From: an uncultured Alphaproteobacteria bacterium
GTDB taxonomy: Bacteria; Pseudomonadota; Alphaproteobacteria; HIMB59
Reading direction: 5' to 3'
Length of the DNA stretch: 64,000 bases
NCBI GenBank assembly: GCA_902557145.1
Contig: CACDYZ010000001.1
Location: 116,612-180,611 of the forward strand
Part shown: positions 29,265 to 43,669 of the stretch, in pieces
Numbering within the stretch: position 1 is the stretch's first letter
Layout of the letters: every line of letters starts with the position of its first letter
The notes under the pieces: generated by a model
The model's input: only the letters and a program-made list of their open reading frames with translations
Told to the model about the DNA's origin: nothing
Databases searched by the model: none
Program-made: the position numbers and the translations under genes

Positions 29265-30130
29265 AAATGAGAAATTATGTAATCGTTGGATTGTCTTTCT
29301 TCTTTATTTTATTTGCTTCAGGATTTTTCTTTGTTGTAGATCAAACAAAACAAGTAATAGTTTTACAATTTGGTGAACCTCGTGCAGTACATCAAACACC
29401 TGGTTTAAAGTTTAAATTACCTTTTATTCAAAACGTTGTTTACTATGATAGTAGGGTTTTAAACTTAGATCCGGCTCAAGAAGAAGTAATCCTACGAGAT
29501 CAAAAGCGTATCGTGGTCGACTCAATTGTAAGATACATGATCAAAGATCCTTTAAAGTTTTTTCAGACAACAAGAACAGAATTAGCATTAAATGATCGAT
29601 TGGGTAGAATTGTAAACTCTTCAGTTAGAGGTGTGATTGCCCAGTATCAATTAAATGATTTGTTATCTGATGATCGTGAAAAAATTATGGCTGAGATTTT
29701 TGAAAACGTTCGTGAAGATCAAGATAACTTTGGTATTGAAATTGTTGATTTAAGACTAAAAAGAACTGAATTAACTCCTGAGGTTCAATCAAACGTTTTT
29801 GACAGAATGAGAACTGAGAGAGAAAGAGAAGCAAATCTTTTAAGAGCAGAGGGCCAAGAGATATCACAAAAAATTAAAGCGACTGCAGATAGACAAAAAA
29901 TTGAGATTATTGCAGAAGCTGAAAAACAATCTAATATTTTAAAAGGTGAGGGTGAAGCAGCAAGGAATAAAATATTGAATGATGCATTTGCAAGGGATCC
30001 TGAATTCTTTGAATTTATAAGATCTATGGAAGCTTACTCAGATACTTTTAAAGACGGGACAACTACCATGGTTATATCGCCTGATAGTGATTTCTTTGAA
30101 TACTTTGAAAACTCTGAGGGCTCAAACTAA
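29261..30130 (+). CDS. hflC: HflC protease modulator
   Basis: VVDQTKQVIVLQFGEPRAVHQTPGLKFKLPFIQNV. Confidence 0.93.
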   Translation: MKMRNYVIVGLSFFFILFASGFFFVVDQTKQVIVLQFGEPRAVHQTPGLKFKLPFIQNVVYYDSRVLNLDPAQEEVILRDQKRIVVDSIVRYMIKDPLKFFQTTRTELALNDRLGRIVNSSVRGVIAQYQLNDLLSDDREKIMAEIFENVREDQDNFGIEIVDLRLKRTELTPEVQSNVFDRMRTEREREANLLRAEGQEISQKIKATADRQKIEIIAEAEKQSNILKGEGEAARNKILNDAFARDPEFFEFIRSMEAYSDTFKDGTTTMVISPDSDFFEYFENSEGSN

Positions 30131-30145
30131 AATTAAAATATATCA

Positions 30146-31534
30146 ATGAAAAGACTCATCTTTTTATCTCTTTTCAATTTATTTTTTCTAACAAATACAA
30201 GTTTCGCACAATTTGAAAGGGGATACGCTGATTTAGTAGATGAGCTATTGCCCTCAGTTGTCAGTATAGCTACCAGTCAGACAGTAGATAGGCAGACAAG
30301 TCAATTACCTGAATTACCAGAAGGCCATCCATTTAATGATATGTTCGATGATTTTTTTGGAAATCAAATGCCCAAACGTGAAAATTTAACTGGTCTTGGA
30401 TCGGGATTTATTATTAATGATGAGGGTTATGTCGTGACAAACAATCATGTTATTAGTGGCGCAGATCAAATTACAGTAATTTTTAATAACGGAATTGATG
30501 AAGTCTCTGCGGAACTTGTTGGAACCGATCCTAAGACTGACATCGCTGTGTTAAAAATCGATCCTTCAACTATCAATATACAAAGTGTAAATTGGGGTGA
30601 CTCAGATATCTCTAGAGTTGGTGATATCGTCTTAGCAATTGGAAACCCTCTTGGTTTAGGTGGAACCGTTACATCTGGAATAATTTCTTCCATAAACAGA
30701 GATATCGGTGGAGGCCCTTACGTTGATTTCATACAAACTGATGCACCAATTAATAGAGGAAACTCTGGAGGACCATTGTTTAATTTAGATGGAGAAGTAA
30801 TAGGAATTAATTCTATGATAATCTCTCAAACAGGGGGGAGTGTTGGTTTAGGCTTTTCAATTCCATCTAAAACAGCAAAATTAATTGTTGAACAAATAAT
30901 TTCTTTTGGCAAAGCAAAGAGAGGAAGGCTTGGTGTTCAAATTCAAGATTTAACTCAAGAATTCTCTGACAGTTTGGGTTATGACTCTACAGAGGGAGCT
31001 TTTGTAGCTTCTGTCGAACCAAATAGCCCCGCAGCACTTTCAAATATTCAGGCAGGGGACATTATTATTGAGTTTAATGATCAAAAAATTTCATCATTTA
31101 AAGATTTACCAAAAGTTGTTGCTGAAACTCCTATCGGAAGCCAAGTAGTAGTTAAAGTTTGGAGAAATGGAGAGATAATAAATATTGATGTTAAAGTAGG
31201 TGAGTTAGAAGAAGGCCGTAAACTTGCTAAAAATGAGGGAGTGTATCTTGAAGAATTAGATATTACCGTCGAAGAATTATCTAGTGAAGCTATAAATAGT
31301 TTGGGTTTAGACTCAAAAACCTCAGGAATTTTGGTCAAAGAAGCAGGTGATAAAAACGAAAATCTATTAAACAATGACGTTATTATTCAAGTTTCAAGCG
31401 AAAAAATTATAGATATTAGCTCTTTTCAATCAATGATTGCAAATAGTATCAAGTTAAATCGAGATAAATTATTATTAAGAGTTATCAGAGATGGTAATGA
31501 ATTTTGGTTAATTAACCCATTCGTTATTGAATAA
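30146..31534 (+). CDS. DegP/DegQ (Do) family serine protease with two PDZ domains
   Basis: GLGSGFIINDEGYVVTNNHVI; TDIAVLKID; GNSGGPLFNLDGEVIGIN. Confidence 0.93.
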   Translation: MKRLIFLSLFNLFFLTNTSFAQFERGYADLVDELLPSVVSIATSQTVDRQTSQLPELPEGHPFNDMFDDFFGNQMPKRENLTGLGSGFIINDEGYVVTNNHVISGADQITVIFNNGIDEVSAELVGTDPKTDIAVLKIDPSTINIQSVNWGDSDISRVGDIVLAIGNPLGLGGTVTSGIISSINRDIGGGPYVDFIQTDAPINRGNSGGPLFNLDGEVIGINSMIISQTGGSVGLGFSIPSKTAKLIVEQIISFGKAKRGRLGVQIQDLTQEFSDSLGYDSTEGAFVASVEPNSPAALSNIQAGDIIIEFNDQKISSFKDLPKVVAETPIGSQVVVKVWRNGEIINIDVKVGELEEGRKLAKNEGVYLEELDITVEELSSEAINSLGLDSKTSGILVKEAGDKNENLLNNDVIIQVSSEKIIDISSFQSMIANSIKLNRDKLLLRVIRDGNEFWLINPFVIE

Positions 31535-32438
31535 GTTCCTTTTTGTTGTAGGTCCTACCTGCTCAGGTAAAAATGATTATGCTTATGAATTATCAAAGTT
31601 AATAGATATAGAAATTATTAACGCTGACAGTATTCAGGTATATAAACAATTAAAAATCCTATCTAACAGACCCACTGAGAAAGAATTAAAGATAGTCCCT
31701 CATCATCTCTATGGACACATCAATAACAAAGAATACTCAGTCAATCATTGGATTGATGATGTTAAACAAGTAATTAAAAATATTCAAAGTAGAAATAAGA
31801 CACCTGTTTTTGTTGGAGGTACAGGATTTTATATCCAATCTCTAATAGAGGGATTATCAGAGATGCCATCAATAAGTCAAAAATTTAAAAAAGAAGCAGA
31901 AGATTTATTCTTTAGTAAAGGCCCAGACCATTGTTTAAACGTTCTAGAAAAATATTATAAAGAAAAAATCTTCCCAAAAGACAAACAAAGGTTATTGAAT
32001 CGTTTAGCTTTTTGCTTGGAACACAACGATACGATGGAAAATAATTATGGTAATAAATTTGCTATCACTCCTAATCCACTCGTTATACAAGTCACAAAAC
32101 CTAAAAAAGATCTTTATGAAAAAGCAGAATTAAGATTTCAACAAATGATCAATAATGGCGCCTTAGAGGAGGTGAAATCTCTCTATGAAAATAAAAAAAT
32201 ATCTAAAACTTTATATAAAGCCCATGGTCTTCCTGAACTATTATCATGTATCAGAAACAAAATGAGTTTAGACGAGGCTATCTACCTAGGTATTAAAAAT
32301 ACTAAAAGGTACATCAAAAGGCAGTTTACATGGTGGAATAACCAAAAATTTAGCCAACTTAATTTGAGAATAAATTATAAAAAAAGCTTCCCTAAAGATT
32401 CAATTGAAAATATAAGTATATACCTAAATGGACAATGA
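31527..32438 (+). CDS. miaA: tRNA dimethylallyltransferase
   Basis: VVGPTCSGKNDYAYELS; INADSIQVYKQLKILSNRPT. Confidence 0.94.
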   Translation: MNKFLFVVGPTCSGKNDYAYELSKLIDIEIINADSIQVYKQLKILSNRPTEKELKIVPHHLYGHINNKEYSVNHWIDDVKQVIKNIQSRNKTPVFVGGTGFYIQSLIEGLSEMPSISQKFKKEAEDLFFSKGPDHCLNVLEKYYKEKIFPKDKQRLLNRLAFCLEHNDTMENNYGNKFAITPNPLVIQVTKPKKDLYEKAELRFQQMINNGALEEVKSLYENKKISKTLYKAHGLPELLSCIRNKMSLDEAIYLGIKNTKRYIKRQFTWWNNQKFSQLNLRINYKKSFPKDSIENISIYLNGQ

Positions 32439-34200
32439 AAACGAATTTACAGGAGCAGATATTCTACTTAAGGCCCTCAAAGACCAAGAAGTAGATACAA
32501 TTTTTGGTTATCCAGGCGGAGCTGTTCTTCCTATTTATGATGCAATTTTTGGCCAAAACTTTTTAAAACATGTTTTGGTAAGACAAGAAGCTGGTGCAGT
32601 TCATGCAGCAGAGGGATATGCAAGATCAAGTGGGAAAGTAGGAGTTTTATTAGTGACTTCGGGCCCTGGGGTTACCAATGTTGTAACAGGCTTAACTGAC
32701 GCATTAATGGATAGTATTCCTATAGTTTGTATTAGTGGGCAAGTCCCCTCACATTTAATAGGTACAGATGCATTTCAAGAATGTGATACTACTGGAATTA
32801 CAAGACCTTGCACTAAACATAACTATTTAGTCAAAGATGTTAGTAAGCTCTCCGAAACAATTCATGAAGCATTTAAGATAGCTAGCTCAGGAAGACCAGG
32901 TCCTGTGTTAATTGATATTCCAAAAGACGTCCAATTTGCAAAGTCAAAATATATACCAAAAAAAGATATTAGTTTTAGAGAGCACAGAATTAAAGCTGGC
33001 TCTAAAAATGTTAATAAAAATTTTGTTGAAGAGCTTGTAAATCATATTAAAAAATCTGAAAGACCTATTTTTTATGTTGGAGGAGGTTGTTTAAACTCTG
33101 GGCCTCAAGCTAGCCAAGAATTAATCAAGCTTGTAAATAAAACTAATATCCCAATCACAACAACGCTTCATGGATTAGGGTGTTTTCCAGGCGAAGATAA
33201 AAGTTCACTAGGGATGTTGGGGATGCATGGAAACTATGAAGCAAACCTGGCAATGAATAAATGTGATTTAATGATCAATGTTGGAGCAAGGTTTGATGAT
33301 AGAGTAACAGGGAGACTAGATGCATTTTCTCCAGACTCTGTAAAATTTCACATAGATATAGACCAAAGCTCAATTAATAAAAATGTAAAGGTTGATTTTC
33401 ATACAAATACTGACATCACTCTGACACTAAAAGAAATAAACTCTTTTATTGAGTCTAATAATATTGAACTTGAAAAAAAGGATTACACTAATTGGTGGGG
33501 TCAGATTAATGACTGGAGAAAAAAAGAATGTCTTCACTATGAGCAAGGCGAAGAGATTATCAAACCTCAACATGCCATCTCTAGATTGTATGATTTAACG
33601 AGTCATAAGGACACTTTTATTACCACTGAGGTTGGACAACATCAAATGTGGGCAGCGCAGTATTATAAATTTTCGAAACCCAATAGGTGGATTACTTCTG
33701 GTGGTCTTGGCACAATGGGCTTTGGTATGCCCGCTGCAGTTGGAGCACAAATGGCAAATCCTGATTCACTAGTTATAGATATAGCTGGAGAAGCATCTTT
33801 TCTGATGAACATTCAAGAAATAGCTACAGCAGTTCAATACAAGTTACCAATTAAGATTTTCATTTTAAATAATGAATATATGGGAATGGTTAGACAGTGG
33901 CAGGAACTACTTCATGGAAGTAGATATTCTGAGAGTTATGTTGATGCTCTTCCTGATTTTAAAAAACTTGCTGAAAGTTTTAATGCAGTTGGAGTGAGAG
34001 CAAAAAATATTTCTGAGTTAGACGATGCTATTAATGAAATGGTTTCTATAGACAGACCTGTTATTGCTGATATTTGGGTTGATAAAAAAGAAAATTGCTT
34101 TCCAATGATACCATCTGGGGCTGCGCACCATGAAATGCTTTTATCAAAATATGATAAAGAAAATCCTGAAAATCAAGAAAAGGGAAAAGTACTAGTTTAG
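32428..34200 (+). CDS. ilvB: Acetolactate synthase large subunit
   Basis: FGYPGGAVLPIYDA; HAAEGYARSSGKVGVLLVTSGPGVTNVVTG. Confidence 0.96.
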   Translation: MDNENEFTGADILLKALKDQEVDTIFGYPGGAVLPIYDAIFGQNFLKHVLVRQEAGAVHAAEGYARSSGKVGVLLVTSGPGVTNVVTGLTDALMDSIPIVCISGQVPSHLIGTDAFQECDTTGITRPCTKHNYLVKDVSKLSETIHEAFKIASSGRPGPVLIDIPKDVQFAKSKYIPKKDISFREHRIKAGSKNVNKNFVEELVNHIKKSERPIFYVGGGCLNSGPQASQELIKLVNKTNIPITTTLHGLGCFPGEDKSSLGMLGMHGNYEANLAMNKCDLMINVGARFDDRVTGRLDAFSPDSVKFHIDIDQSSINKNVKVDFHTNTDITLTLKEINSFIESNNIELEKKDYTNWWGQINDWRKKECLHYEQGEEIIKPQHAISRLYDLTSHKDTFITTEVGQHQMWAAQYYKFSKPNRWITSGGLGTMGFGMPAAVGAQMANPDSLVIDIAGEASFLMNIQEIATAVQYKLPIKIFILNNEYMGMVRQWQELLHGSRYSESYVDALPDFKKLAESFNAVGVRAKNISELDDAINEMVSIDRPVIADIWVDKKENCFPMIPSGAAHHEMLLSKYDKENPENQEKGKVLV

Positions 34201-34215
34201 TAAATTTTTTTAATC

Positions 34216-35786
<1,571 letters not shown>

Positions 35787-35788
35787 TA

Positions 35789-37357
35789 TTGCCAGATAAA
35801 GTATTAATTTTTGATACGACTCTTAGAGACGGAGAGCAATCCCCGGGTGCTTCTATGAATCAAGAAGAAAAACTCTCTATTGCCAGATTATTAGAAGAGT
35901 TAAAAGTCGATATTATTGAAGCTGGTTTTCCCATAGCCTCAAAAGGTGATTTTAACTCTGTTCAAGCTATTGCCCATGAAATCAAGGATTGTCAGATAGC
36001 AGGATTGGCGAGAGCAAAACATGAGGATATTGAAGCAGCTTGGAATGCTGTAAAAAAAGCAAAAAATCCAAGAATACATACTTTTATAGCCACTAGCCCT
36101 ATACACATGGAATTCAAATTAAAACTCACTGAAGATCAAGTGCTAGACAAAATTAAAGATAGTGTTTCTTTTGCAAGAAACCTTTGCCCAAATATTGAAT
36201 GGAGCTGTGAGGATGGCGGAAGATCCTCGATTGATTTTCTCTATAGGTGTATAGAACTAGCAATTAAAAGTGGCGCATCAACAATAAATATCCCTGATAC
36301 TGTAGGATACACTTTACCGTTTGAATTCGGTGAGATTATAAAAAAAGTTAAAAATAGCGTACCAAATATTGATAAAGCAATAATTTCTGTTCATTGTCAC
36401 AATGATTTAGGTTTAGCAGTTGCAAATTCTCTTAATGCAGTAGAAAACGGTGCAAGACAAATTGAATGTACTATAAATGGATTGGGTGAAAGAGCTGGCA
36501 ACGCAGCCCTTGAAGAAGTTGTAATGGCTATGAAAGTTAGATCAGATCTTTTAAAAGTTCAGTCTAATATTAACACAAGTGCAATTTCAAAAACATCAAA
36601 ACTTGTGTCTTCAATTACAGGTTTTCCTGTTCAACCAAATAAAGCAATTGTAGGTGCTAACGCTTTTGCTCATGAGTCAGGGATACATCAAGACGGTGTT
36701 CTAAAAAATGTTCAAACTTATGAGATTATGTCCCCAGAGACAATTGGTTTAAAAAAATCTAGTTTAGTTCTTGGCAAACACTCAGGTAAACATGCATTTA
36801 AAGAAAAACTTAAAATTCTAGGATATGAAGTAGGTGATAACTACATCAATGAAATTTTTGAAAAATTTAAGCTTCTAGCAGATAAGAAAAAAGATGTTTA
36901 TGATGAGGATTTAATTGCTCTTGTAGATGACACGCACTTTAACAAATCTAATACTTTAAAACTTAAAAACTTAAGTATCATGTCTGGCACTAACTCTAAA
37001 CATGTAGCCTCTTTAGAGCTTGATTTTAAAGAGCAGTTAAAAGAGGTCAGTGGATCTGGCAATGGTCCTGTTGATGCTGTATTTAGTTGTATTTCAAAAG
37101 TAGTAGGTTTTTCTCCAAAATTGGTGCTTTATCATATTAACGCCATCACACCAGACTCTGATGCACAGGGAGAAGTTACTGTTAAACTTGAATATTTGAA
37201 TAAAGAATTCATTGGTAAGGCTTCTGATATAGATATTATAGTTGCTTCTGCAAAATCTTATATCAATGCATGTAATAAAATATTAAACTTTGAGAATAAC
37301 TCCAATATGCAAGAAGGAGTTTCTGAGATTAGCATCTCAAATATTAAAGGAATATAA
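35789..37357 (+). CDS. leuA: 2-isopropylmalate synthase
   Basis: IFDTTLRDGEQSPGASMNQEEKL; SVHCHNDLGLAVANSL. Confidence 0.96.
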   Translation: MPDKVLIFDTTLRDGEQSPGASMNQEEKLSIARLLEELKVDIIEAGFPIASKGDFNSVQAIAHEIKDCQIAGLARAKHEDIEAAWNAVKKAKNPRIHTFIATSPIHMEFKLKLTEDQVLDKIKDSVSFARNLCPNIEWSCEDGGRSSIDFLYRCIELAIKSGASTINIPDTVGYTLPFEFGEIIKKVKNSVPNIDKAIISVHCHNDLGLAVANSLNAVENGARQIECTINGLGERAGNAALEEVVMAMKVRSDLLKVQSNINTSAISKTSKLVSSITGFPVQPNKAIVGANAFAHESGIHQDGVLKNVQTYEIMSPETIGLKKSSLVLGKHSGKHAFKEKLKILGYEVGDNYINEIFEKFKLLADKKKDVYDEDLIALVDDTHFNKSNTLKLKNLSIMSGTNSKHVASLELDFKEQLKEVSGSGNGPVDAVFSCISKVVGFSPKLVLYHINAITPDSDAQGEVTVKLEYLNKEFIGKASDIDIIVASAKSYINACNKILNFENNSNMQEGVSEISISNIKGI

Positions 37358-39144
<1,787 letters not shown>

Positions 39145-39152
<8 letters not shown>

Positions 39153-39573
39153 TCTTTTTTTTGTAATAATTTTATTTTTAATCTATGGGAACTTTAATTT
39201 TGTTATAAATGATATTGTTGTATTTTCATTGATAAACATAGCTTTTTTTACACTTCTTAAGAAAAAAAATATTAAAGTTATGGATATCTTTATATTTATT
39301 TTATCAACTTTTGTTGTAGAGGTTTTTGTAGGTTTGCCGATATTAATTGGTATTGTGTTTTTGTTTATACCTCTTCTTCTATTAAATTATTTTATAAATA
39401 ATTATAATTTCTCTATAATTATAAAATCATTAATAGTTTTTTTACTTAGTTTTATTACTTTCTTTCTTTTTGATCAAACTATTGTATTTAGATTATTAAA
39501 TTTACAATATTTTTTATGTATATTAATTCTAACCTTTATTTTTTTAGGACTATCAAATTATGGAAAAGAATAA
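39145..39573 (+). CDS. MreD-like membrane protein
   Basis: 142 aa, all TM, in the mreD position between mreC and mrdA. Confidence 0.65.
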
Positions 39574-41332
39574 GACTAGTGAAGATAGTATAAAAATATT
39601 AAATAGAAGATCATTTATAATAATTATAGTTGGTGCTATTTTATCATTCATAGTTTCTTTGAGATTATTTTCATTACAGGTTATCAACTTTAACTTTTAC
39701 AAAAAAAAATCAGTGGAAAATAAACTTTCTATAAAATTAACACCCCCCTTAAGGGGAGATATTTATGACTCTAAAAAAAACTTAATAGCCGGAAGTTCTT
39801 CATTATATGAATTCGCAGTGTTTAAAAATTTAAGTAAAGATCATTTTCAGGAAATTAAAAAACTCGATAGTCTTATAAACCTAAATTTAAATTTTGAAGA
39901 AATTTCAAAACGATTAAAAAAATATAATGATTACTCTGGTTTTAGTTTAACTAGAGCTTCATGGGAGCAGATAGTAGAATTTGAGAAAAATAAATTTCTA
40001 TTTAATTCTATTAAGATTATTGAGTCCAAAAAAAGATATTATCCATATCAAAATTTTTCACAGATAATTGGCTATATGGGACAACCCACACAATCTTCTG
40101 AACTTTACTCTAAAGGTGTATTTCATTTAGAAAAAAGTTATGAAAAATATTTAAAGGGTACTCCAGGTAAAATATTTAGTGAGGTAAACGCTAAAGGCAA
40201 AACTATAAGAGAAATATCTATTGAAAAATCCATTAAAGGCAACGATTTAGACTTAACATTAGATTTAAGCCTTCAAAATTACGCACAATCTCAACTTCCA
40301 AGAAATAAAAAAGGATCTATTGTTGTTATCAGTGTTTCAGACGGATCAATCTTGTCGATGAATTCCAATCCTACTTTTGATGCACAAATCTTTGAGGATA
40401 GAGAAAATAATAAAATTCAAGATTTGCTAAACGATGACCAAAAACCACTTTTTAATCGTGCTTTCTCTGGTTTTTATCCCCCAGGTTCGGTGTTTAAACC
40501 TATTTCAGCCTTAGTTGGTCTTCAACGTAATCTAATAGACCCTCAAAATGAAGTCTTTTGCAAAGGTCATTCCTCACTTGGTGATAGGAATTATTACTGT
40601 TGGAAAAAAAAAGGCCATGGAAAAGTTAATCTTAAAAAAGCCATAAAAGAGTCTTGTGATGTATATTTTTATGAATTAGCTAAAAAAACAAATATTGATG
40701 ATATTGCAAGCCTATCTAGTAATTTAGGTTTAAATAAAGAGTACGATATTGGTTTATCAAACATAGGAAAAGGACTTGTCCCGAGTAAGAAATGGAAAAA
40801 AGCGTTTTTAGAAGAGAGTTGGTATCAAGGTGAAACATTAATTACGTGTATTGGACAAGGATACAACCAAACTTCTCCCTTACAGCTTGCAACACTTTAT
40901 TCTGCTATATTAAATGGAGGAAAATATCCAATACCTAAACTTGATAAAAATACTCCTACAAAATTTACAGGTAAATTATTAAATAATGAGCATCAAAAAA
41001 TTATAGTTAATTCCCTTAATGCTGTTGTGCAAGAGCCAAGAGGAACAGCACATAAATTGAGTATTTCTAATCCAGAATTTGTAAAAATAGGAGGTAAAAC
41101 GGGCACTTCTCAAGTAGTAAGAATTAAAGAGAGTGAAAGAGAAGACGATCAGTACAAATCAAAGGAAATAGAAGAAAGATTTAAAGACCATTCAGTATTT
41201 GTAGGATATGCCCCTTATGATAAACCAAAATATATAGCTTCAGTTATTATAGAAAATGGTGGATCTGGATCAGCTGTAGCTGCTCCCATTGCCCATAAGA
41301 TCCTTGATTTTGCTTTTAAAAACAATGTTTAA
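39560..41332 (+). CDS. mrdA: Penicillin-binding protein 2
   Basis: FYPPGSVFKPISALVGL (SxxK), GGKTGTSQV (KTG). Confidence 0.93.
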   Translation: MEKNKTSEDSIKILNRRSFIIIIVGAILSFIVSLRLFSLQVINFNFYKKKSVENKLSIKLTPPLRGDIYDSKKNLIAGSSSLYEFAVFKNLSKDHFQEIKKLDSLINLNLNFEEISKRLKKYNDYSGFSLTRASWEQIVEFEKNKFLFNSIKIIESKKRYYPYQNFSQIIGYMGQPTQSSELYSKGVFHLEKSYEKYLKGTPGKIFSEVNAKGKTIREISIEKSIKGNDLDLTLDLSLQNYAQSQLPRNKKGSIVVISVSDGSILSMNSNPTFDAQIFEDRENNKIQDLLNDDQKPLFNRAFSGFYPPGSVFKPISALVGLQRNLIDPQNEVFCKGHSSLGDRNYYCWKKKGHGKVNLKKAIKESCDVYFYELAKKTNIDDIASLSSNLGLNKEYDIGLSNIGKGLVPSKKWKKAFLEESWYQGETLITCIGQGYNQTSPLQLATLYSAILNGGKYPIPKLDKNTPTKFTGKLLNNEHQKIIVNSLNAVVQEPRGTAHKLSISNPEFVKIGGKTGTSQVVRIKESEREDDQYKSKEIEERFKDHSVFVGYAPYDKPKYIASVIIENGGSGSAVAAPIAHKILDFAFKNNV

Positions 41333-42428
41333 AGAATTTAGAAGTATATTTAATTTAAATTGGATTTATATTTTTATCCTTTTGATAATTTTTTGGATTG
41401 GAGAGATCAATCTTTATTCAGCTGCTGGCGGTTCTCTTAATCCATGGGCATCAAACCAATTAATAAGATTTTTATTTTTTCTTCCTTTATTTTTTTTAGT
41501 TATCATGTTGGAGCCAAAGTTTATTTTTAATTTTGCAGAGATTTTTTTAATTTTAGTTTTGGTTGGGTTAATAACGACATTAATTTTCGGGTATACAGGA
41601 ATGGGAGCTACGAGATGGATAAGAATTGCTGGTTTCAACTTACAAGTATCAGAATTTACTAAAATAGCTTTAGTTATATTTATGGCTAAATATTTTCATA
41701 AATTAAATGCAGAAAAAACTATAGGTCTTTTTAAATCAATATTACCTCTAATTGTATCGGTAATTTTTTTTGTTTTGGTTGCTATTCAACCTGATTTAGG
41801 CACTGCTGTAATTATTTTAGCATTGGGCCTGGTAGTTATTTTTTATGCAGGAATTAAATTAATTTATCCCTTAATATCAATAGGTATCATTTTATCGATA
41901 AGCCCAATTTTATGGACATTTTTAAAGCCCTACCAACAAAATAGAATACAAATTTTTCTAAACCCTGATTTGGACCCACTTGGAAGGGGATATCATATTA
42001 TTCAGTCTAAGATTGCAATAGGCTCAGGCGGGTTAAAAGGAAATGGTTTTCTTGAAGGTTCACAAAGTAGCTTAGATTTTCTTCCTGAAAAAGAGACAGA
42101 TTTTGTTTTCGCAATTTTTTCTGAACAGTTTGGTTTCACAGGATCAATTTTGTTGATTTCATTATTTTTTATCATGTTTTTAATACCCGTTTTAAAGACA
42201 TTCAGACTGACCCAAGCATTTAATAAAATAATCTTGTTTGTTTTATCCTTTAAAATTTTTTTTGAATTTCTAATAAATATATCCATGACAATAGGGATCT
42301 TGCCAGTGGTTGGAGTAGCTTTACCATTTATGTCTTATGGAGGAAGTTCTTTGTTGAGTAATTTAATTATTTGTGCACTATTGTTAAACTTTATGTCTAT
42401 CAACGAAAAAAAGAGAATGTTTTCATGA
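41325..42428 (+). CDS. rodA: Rod shape-determining protein RodA (SEDS)
   Basis: GYTGMGATRWIRIAGFNLQVSEFTKIALV; ATG at 41325 preferred over upstream TTG. Confidence 0.93.
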   Translation: MFKEFRSIFNLNWIYIFILLIIFWIGEINLYSAAGGSLNPWASNQLIRFLFFLPLFFLVIMLEPKFIFNFAEIFLILVLVGLITTLIFGYTGMGATRWIRIAGFNLQVSEFTKIALVIFMAKYFHKLNAEKTIGLFKSILPLIVSVIFFVLVAIQPDLGTAVIILALGLVVIFYAGIKLIYPLISIGIILSISPILWTFLKPYQQNRIQIFLNPDLDPLGRGYHIIQSKIAIGSGGLKGNGFLEGSQSSLDFLPEKETDFVFAIFSEQFGFTGSILLISLFFIMFLIPVLKTFRLTQAFNKIILFVLSFKIFFEFLINISMTIGILPVVGVALPFMSYGGSSLLSNLIICALLLNFMSINEKKRMFS

Positions 42429-42775
42429 CAAAATCTATCAAAAAACCGTGGGGATCATACGTTGTCCTAAATAAATCAAAAGATTTTTTAATAAAGAAAA
42501 TTATAGTTAAACCAGAGGGTGTTTTATCCTACCAATCTCACAATTTTAGGTCGGAACATTGGATTATTATCGAGGGTAAAGCAACTGTTATTATCAATAA
42601 CCGCACATTTTATAAGTCAGAAAATGAAAATATATTTATACCAAAAAAATCAAAACATAGAGTATTAAATGAGAGTTCTAAAAAGAAACTAGTTTTAATT
42701 GAGGTTCAAACAGGAAGTAAATTTTTAGAAACAGATATTAAAAGATATTCAGATATTTATGGTAGAAAAAATTGA
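42425..42775 (+). CDS. Cupin, mannose-6-phosphate isomerase type II C-terminal-like
   Basis: KPWGSYVVL...SYQSHNFRSEHWIIIEGKATV; ATG at 42425 preferred. Confidence 0.8.
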   Translation: MTKSIKKPWGSYVVLNKSKDFLIKKIIVKPEGVLSYQSHNFRSEHWIIIEGKATVIINNRTFYKSENENIFIPKKSKHRVLNESSKKKLVLIEVQTGSKFLETDIKRYSDIYGRKN

Positions 42776-43161
42776 AAATATTTGCTGAAATATCTGTTGG
42801 AGAACTGTTTGATAAAATTACTATATTAAATATTAAACTAAAAAAAATTAACGATCCTGAAAAATTGAAAAATATTAAAACAGAATTAGAGGTTTTAATA
42901 GAGCAAAGTAATAAAATTATTTTAGATAATCAAGAGGCTCTAAATAAAAATGTTCAAAAACTTCAGGAAATAAATGAAAAGCTATGGGACATAGAAAATA
43001 TTAAAAGAGAGTGTGAAGCGAATAAAGACTTTGGTGAGAGTTTTATTAAAATTTCAAGAGATGTTCACTTTAAAAATGATATAAGAGCTTCTATAAAAAA
43101 AGAGATTAATCTTTTATCTGACTCAAATATAACTGAAGAAAAAGAGTATTCTAAGTATTAA
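42772..43161 (+). CDS. DUF6165-like protein
   Basis: AEISVGELFDKITILNIKLKKI. Confidence 0.65.
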   Translation: MKIFAEISVGELFDKITILNIKLKKINDPEKLKNIKTELEVLIEQSNKIILDNQEALNKNVQKLQEINEKLWDIENIKRECEANKDFGESFIKISRDVHFKNDIRASIKKEINLLSDSNITEEKEYSKY

Positions 43162-43669
43162 CTTTATTTAAACTTATTAATTTTGGCTTAATTTTAGACC
43201 TTCCGTTAAGAAAGCTTAATTCTAGTAGGACAACTATTCCTTTGATTTTAGCTTTTGTTTTATTGATTAATTTCATTGAAGCTCGGATAGTTCCGCTTGT
43301 AGCAAAAATATCATCAATAATAACAACTTTGTCAGAACTTTTTATCATATCGCTTTGTATTTCTAACTGATTTGAACCATATTCAAGTTTGTAGCTTGTA
43401 GCATATGTTTTTCCTGGAAGCTTCCCTTTCTTTCTTATCATGACTAATTTTTTTTTTAATTTGTAAGCTACAGCTGAGGCAAATATAAACCCTCTTGAGT
43501 CTATTCCAACTACAGTACTTGCATTTAATTTAATTACCTCCTTGGACATTAAGTTTACTACATTATTAAATACTTTGGGGTTTGATAAGATTGTTGAGAT
43601 ATCATAAAAAGCGATACCTTTTTTTGGAAAGTCTTTTATAATTCGAATACTTTTTAAACTACCTGTCAT
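43151..43669 (-). CDS. apt: Adenine phosphoribosyltransferase
   Basis: IKDFPKKGIAFYDIST; VVIIDDIFATSGTIRASM; start MTGSLKS at 43669. Confidence 0.92.
   Translation of the reverse strand: MTGSLKSIRIIKDFPKKGIAFYDISTILSNPKVFNNVVNLMSKEVIKLNASTVVGIDSRGFIFASAVAYKLKKKLVMIRKKGKLPGKTYATSYKLEYGSNQLEIQSDMIKSSDKVVIIDDIFATSGTIRASMKLINKTKAKIKGIVVLLELSFLNGRSKIKPKLISLNKVNT

Noticed and set aside
30466-31374. Minus-strand ORFs in the DegQ-like gene (30466..30693, 31081..31374)
   Set aside because: Antisense to trypsin/PDZ domains.
41414-42286. Minus-strand ORFs in rodA
   Set aside because: Antisense shadows with Lys/Ile-biased composition.
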